64,000 bases of DNA, from the NCBI GenBank assembly GCA_048594975.1, contig JBMDXQ010000042.1:124001-188000 (forward strand). The letters run 5' to 3'. The notes beneath the pieces are model-generated. The model was not told where the DNA came from, did not search any database, and saw only the letters and a program-made list of their open reading frames with translations. The position numbers and the translations under genes are program-made. Positions within the stretch are counted from its first letter, which is position 1, and each line of letters starts with the position of its first letter. This document shows positions 61,593 through 64,000 of this stretch, one piece after another. This DNA comes from JBMDXB01 sp048594975 (GTDB taxonomy: Bacteria > Acidobacteriota > Vicinamibacteria > Vicinamibacterales > 2-12-FULL-66-21).

Positions 61593-63232
61593 CGGACGAC
61601 CTCGGGCAGGCCGTCGACGGGGCGGAACTGGCAGCCGAACACGAAGAAGTCGAAGAAGTCCGGGTGGGTCTCGAGCCGGCAGTGCTCGACGCGCCGAACC
61701 GTCGCCTCGAGCTCGGCCCGACGCGATCGCGAGAGCAGCGCCATCGAGGCGCCCTCGATGGCGGCGTTGCCGAGGCGCACGATGCGGTCGTCGGGCATGC
61801 TGGGGAGGAGGCCGATCCGCTTCGCGGCGTCCACCTTGAGGTGCCGCCCGAAGCCGCCGGCGATGTAGAACACGTCGATCGCGTCGAACCCGACGCCGTA
61901 GCGGCTGAGAACCGTTCTCAGGCCGGCGACGTTCGCACCCTTCGCCTGCGCCAGCTCGTTGACGTCGCGTTCGAGCAGGTAGATGTCGTGCTCGGCATCG
62001 AGCACGACGCGATCCGATCCGTCTTCGAACCGGCCCAGCTCGTTCATGCGGCCGGTGCGGCGCAGTTCGCTCAGCGTGTCGATGAGCCCCGAGCCGCAGA
62101 TCCCGTGGGGCGCGCCACCGCCGATGACACCCAGCCGGACGCTGCCGTCCTCCTCCATCGCGACGTCCTCGACCGCGCCGTCGAGCGCCGGCATGCCGCA
62201 CGCGATCGCGCCACCCTCGAACGCCGGCCCCGCCGGGCAGGACGCCGCGAGGATGCGGTGGCGGTTGCCGAGGACGATCTCGGTGTTCGTGCCGATGTCC
62301 ATGACGGCAACCAGACGGTCCTCCCGCGCGAGATCGACCGCGAGCATGCACGCCGCGGCGTCCGCGCCGACATGCCCGCTGATGATCGGCGCGCCGTACA
62401 CGCGCGCCTTCGGATGGATGGGCAGCAGGCAGCGCCGCCCGGTCTCGGCCAGGCTCGTGGACGCGCGCCGGCCCGCGGCCATCTCAATCTCGGTGATCGA
62501 CCGGTACGGGGTCTGCCCGATCGAATACACGTTCTGCCGAAAGAACAGGTCGCGCATCGTGGAATTACCGACGACGACCATCTCGTAGATCGTCTTCGGA
62601 TCCACGGGGAACTCCTCGAGCGCGTGCGCCAGGTAGCCGGCGAGCGTGCGGCGCAGGAGCTTGCCGGGGTGCTCGACGTCGTAGCGGATGCGCGACATGA
62701 CGTCGGAGCCGCCGAACCGCTGGGGGTTCTCGAGCGAGGCGTCGGCGATCTGCTCGCCGCTCTCGAGGTCGAACAGCCGCAGGACGATCGTCGTCGTCCC
62801 GAGGTCCATCGCGATGCCGTGGAGCGGCCCCGACGAACGCGCGATCTCCTCGCCGTCGACCAGGATGCGGTCGCCGTCGCGCGTGACCGCCGGATCGAGC
62901 GCGTCCGCCGCCGCGCCGGCCGGCACGGTCGACGCGCGGCGCTCGATGCGGATGTGTCCGCGCCGCATCGTGTGGCAGCGAAGCGCCCCCGCGTCGCCCG
63001 CCAGCGACGACTGGCAGGAGAGACGGAACGGCGGCTTGAGATGCGCCTCGAAGGGCGTCGGCGGCGTCAGCAGGTCGAGCCCCTCGACGACTTCCACGAC
63101 GCATTCCTTGCACTTGCCGTTCGTCTGGCACGACGTGGGAACGCGGATGCCGAGCCGTTCGGCGTACTCGAAGATCGTGGGGCCGGGCGGTGCTGCGGTC
63201 GAGCGTCCGTTGACCGTGAGGGTGATCGGCAC
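61589..63232 (-). CDS. RamA/RACo-like corrinoid activation protein (2Fe-2S, ASKHA/DUF4445)
   Basis: A 547-residue protein. The N-terminal ferredoxin-like domain has C35, C41, C44 and C73 for a [2Fe-2S] cluster. The large C-terminal part is an actin-like ATPase (AMDLGTTTIVLRLFD, VMDIGTNTEIVLG, AGPAFEGGAI, FYIAGGFG), the DUF4445 region of RACo-type activators. It reduces inactive Co(II) corrinoid to Co(I) using ATP. Related proteins are known to reactivate split methionine synthases in some Alphaproteobacteria. It starts 7 bases after the small gene upstream and overlaps the next gene by ATGA. Confidence 0.9.
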   Translation of the reverse strand: MPITLTVNGRSTAAPPGPTIFEYAERLGIRVPTSCQTNGKCKECVVEVVEGLDLLTPPTPFEAHLKPPFRLSCQSSLAGDAGALRCHTMRRGHIRIERRASTVPAGAAADALDPAVTRDGDRILVDGEEIARSSGPLHGIAMDLGTTTIVLRLFDLESGEQIADASLENPQRFGGSDVMSRIRYDVEHPGKLLRRTLAGYLAHALEEFPVDPKTIYEMVVVGNSTMRDLFFRQNVYSIGQTPYRSITEIEMAAGRRASTSLAETGRRCLLPIHPKARVYGAPIISGHVGADAAACMLAVDLAREDRLVAVMDIGTNTEIVLGNRHRILAASCPAGPAFEGGAIACGMPALDGAVEDVAMEEDGSVRLGVIGGGAPHGICGSGLIDTLSELRRTGRMNELGRFEDGSDRVVLDAEHDIYLLERDVNELAQAKGANVAGLRTVLSRYGVGFDAIDVFYIAGGFGRHLKVDAAKRIGLLPSMPDDRIVRLGNAAIEGASMALLSRSRRAELEATVRRVEHCRLETHPDFFDFFVFGCQFRPVDGLPEVVR

Positions 63233-63239
63233 GCGCGCC

Positions 63240-63497
63240 CTACCAGTCCGCCTGCGCTTCCAGCTCGCGGCGCACCGCCTCGGCCACCTCGCGCGCCGAC
63301 CCGTCCCGTTCCCGGTCGTCGCTCCAGCGCCACTGCGCGAGGTAGTCGTCGGTGCCGGTGAGACCGCGCGCCGCCGCGAGCGCGTCGATCCGGGCGATGA
63401 ACTGCGCCGGCAGTGCCACGCTCACGTCGTCGACGTCGTCTTCAGCACGGATCTGCGACGGGACTTCCTGCCAATAGAGGACACGGTATGTTGCCAT
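63240..63497 (-). CDS. PF13769-like 'virulence factor' family small protein
   Basis: An 85-residue protein. MATYRVLYWQEVPSQIRAEDDVDDVSVALPAQFIARID and TDDYLAQWRW follow the pattern of the small family called 'Virulence_fact' (PF13769): Y-x-V-x-Y-W-x-[DE]-[IV]-P-x-Q at the start, Y-L-x-x-W at the end. Despite the name it is usually found with corrinoid-dependent methyl-transfer genes, as here, and has no established role in virulence. It lies 7 bases before the RamA-like gene. Its exact function is unknown. Confidence 0.78.
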   Translation of the reverse strand: MATYRVLYWQEVPSQIRAEDDVDDVSVALPAQFIARIDALAAARGLTGTDDYLAQWRWSDDRERDGSAREVAEAVRRELEAQADW

Positions 63498-63510
63498 CTG
63501 CTACTCACAG

Positions 63511-63680
63511 GGCACGGAGATAGTCAACTCAGAGGCCACGGGGGCCACAGAGCAAATCAACTCAGAGGCCACGGAGGCCACAGAGCTAGTCAACTCAGAG
63601 ACCACGGGGGCCACGGAGGCCACAGAGTAATTAGTTAAGTAGTACCTCCGTGGCCTCTGAGTTATACGCCCTCCGTGGCC
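63511..63680 (+). repeat. 33-bp tandem repeat array with inverted copy
   Basis: TCAACTCAGAGGCCACGG... begins at 63524, 63557 and 63590, exactly 33 bases apart. The third unit has a 12-base internal extension (CCACGGGGGCCACGG). After an AT-rich 17-base gap, CCTCCGTGGCCTCTGAGTT (63645-63663) is the perfect inverse, with a further part-copy to about 63680. A worn unit lies at 63511-63517. The inverse copy runs into the stop codon of the corrinoid-protein gene. Direct and inverse parts can form a 19-base-pair hairpin in the operon's transcript. Confidence 0.85.
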
Positions 63681-64000
63681 TCTCCCCCGGCCTCCCCTCC
63701 CCGGCCATCCTGCTCTCTGTGGCCCACGAGTCGCAGGAACAGATCGACGGCCGCCGAGGCGTTCGCCCCGTAGCCGTCGGCGCCGATCTCATCGGCGAAC
63801 ATCTGGCTGATCGGCGCGCCGCCCACCGCCATCTTCACGTGCCCCTTCCCTGCCGCCTCGAAGCCGTCGATGACCGTCTTCATGTAGGTCATGGTCGTGG
63901 TCAGCAGCGCGCTCATGCCGACGATGTCCGGATTGACGCGCGCGGCGGCGGCGAGGAACTTCTCCACGCTCTGGTCCACGCCGATGTCGTGTACCTCGAA
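63662..64000 (-). CDS. Corrinoid (B12)-binding protein, C-terminal part
   Basis: The frame enters from the right edge; 112 residues are present. FEVHDIGVDQSVEKFLAAAARVNPDIVGMSALLTTTMTYM and VKMAVGGAPISQMFADEIGADGYGANASAAVD match the cobalamin-binding Rossmann domain of methionine synthase and methyltransferase corrinoid proteins. The D-x-H-x-x-G motif would lie just off the window. The last 20 residues are glycine- and glutamate-rich and include sequence from the adjacent repeat. It carries the methyl-cobalamin used by the homocysteine methyltransferase encoded downstream. Confidence 0.88.
   Translation of the reverse strand, partial: FEVHDIGVDQSVEKFLAAAARVNPDIVGMSALLTTTMTYMKTVIDGFEAAGKGHVKMAVGGAPISQMFADEIGADGYGANASAAVDLFLRLVGHREQDGRGGEAGGEATEGV

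Noticed and set aside
60372..62351. A 659-residue protein including the MetH-like part
   Set aside because: The first 250 residues are an out-of-frame reading of the RamA-like gene; the start at 61592 overlaps the previous stop by ATGA and fits the family.
63240..63497. Virulence gene
   Set aside because: The Pfam family name is historical; the operon context is corrinoid-dependent methyl transfer.
63511..63680. CRISPR array
   Set aside because: The 33-base units are contiguous with no unique spacers, and no cas gene is present.

Overview
The window is about 64 kb of GC-rich bacterial chromosome with dense, short-spaced genes and no tRNA, rRNA, CRISPR array, transposase or phage gene that I could see. 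The gene content points to an acidobacterium-like lineage (Vicinamibacteria is my best guess). The pointers are a PadR regulator followed by two MacB/FtsX-type duplicated permeases, a VWFA-domain protein of the acidobacterial type, and many Tat- or Sec-exported sugar-handling proteins (Gfo/Idh/MocA, DUF1080, DUF6807, sulfatases). The placement rests on family patterns only, not on a marker gene.

Layout. 1-2.1 kb: tail of a nitrate/nitrite-type MFS carrier, a DUF1579 protein and two small zinc-ribbon proteins. 2.1-7.2 kb: a ZIP metal transporter, then two cysteine-type sulfatases flanking an exported formylglycine-generating enzyme. 7.2-10.5 kb: a membrane-anchored methyltransferase, Hsp20, a divergent PRPP synthetase and a toxin-antitoxin pair whose PIN toxin is truncated. 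10.7-18.3 kb: the most unusual block, a cytosolic caspase/gingipain-like protein convergent with a two-gene operon encoding a CHAT-CHASE2 membrane protein and a 1221-residue FecR-TPR-PASTA protein. 18.3-29.8 kb: a dispersed-repeat region, DUF1080, and an eight-gene, mostly translationally coupled polysaccharide/glycolipid cluster. 29.8-36 kb: DinB, PadR with a twin-palindrome operator, and two ADOP permeases.

36-47 kb: DUF6519, an apparently exported methyltransferase, DUF6807, a beta-propeller, a six-hairpin-type protein, a cytochrome c-like protein and Gfo/Idh oxidoreductases, mixed with decayed genes. 47-51.7 kb: a three-gene oxidative pentose (Weimberg) operon: YjhG-type xylonate dehydratase, XylX-type dehydratase and alpha-ketoglutaric semialdehyde dehydrogenase. 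51.8-58.9 kb: two more Gfo/Idh proteins, a V8-like protease, a phosphoesterase, a GH20 remnant and a VWA protein. 59.1-64 kb: an operon for a split, corrinoid-dependent methionine synthase (corrinoid protein, RamA/RACo-like activator, MetH-reactivation-like protein, homocysteine methyltransferase and two small proteins), interrupted by 33-bp tandem repeats.

Two cross-cutting patterns stand out. Three genes between 44 and 58 kb (creatininase, intradiol dioxygenase, GH20 hexosaminidase) keep their beginning and end but have lost the middle, so they look like internal-deletion pseudogenes or an assembly fault. A dispersed repeat of the form CTCAGAGGCCACGGAGGCC occurs at two distant places, in both orientations. 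The best candidates for an undescribed system are the CHAT-CHASE2 / FecR-TPR-PASTA / caspase-like block and the unrecognised small protein at the end of the corrinoid operon.
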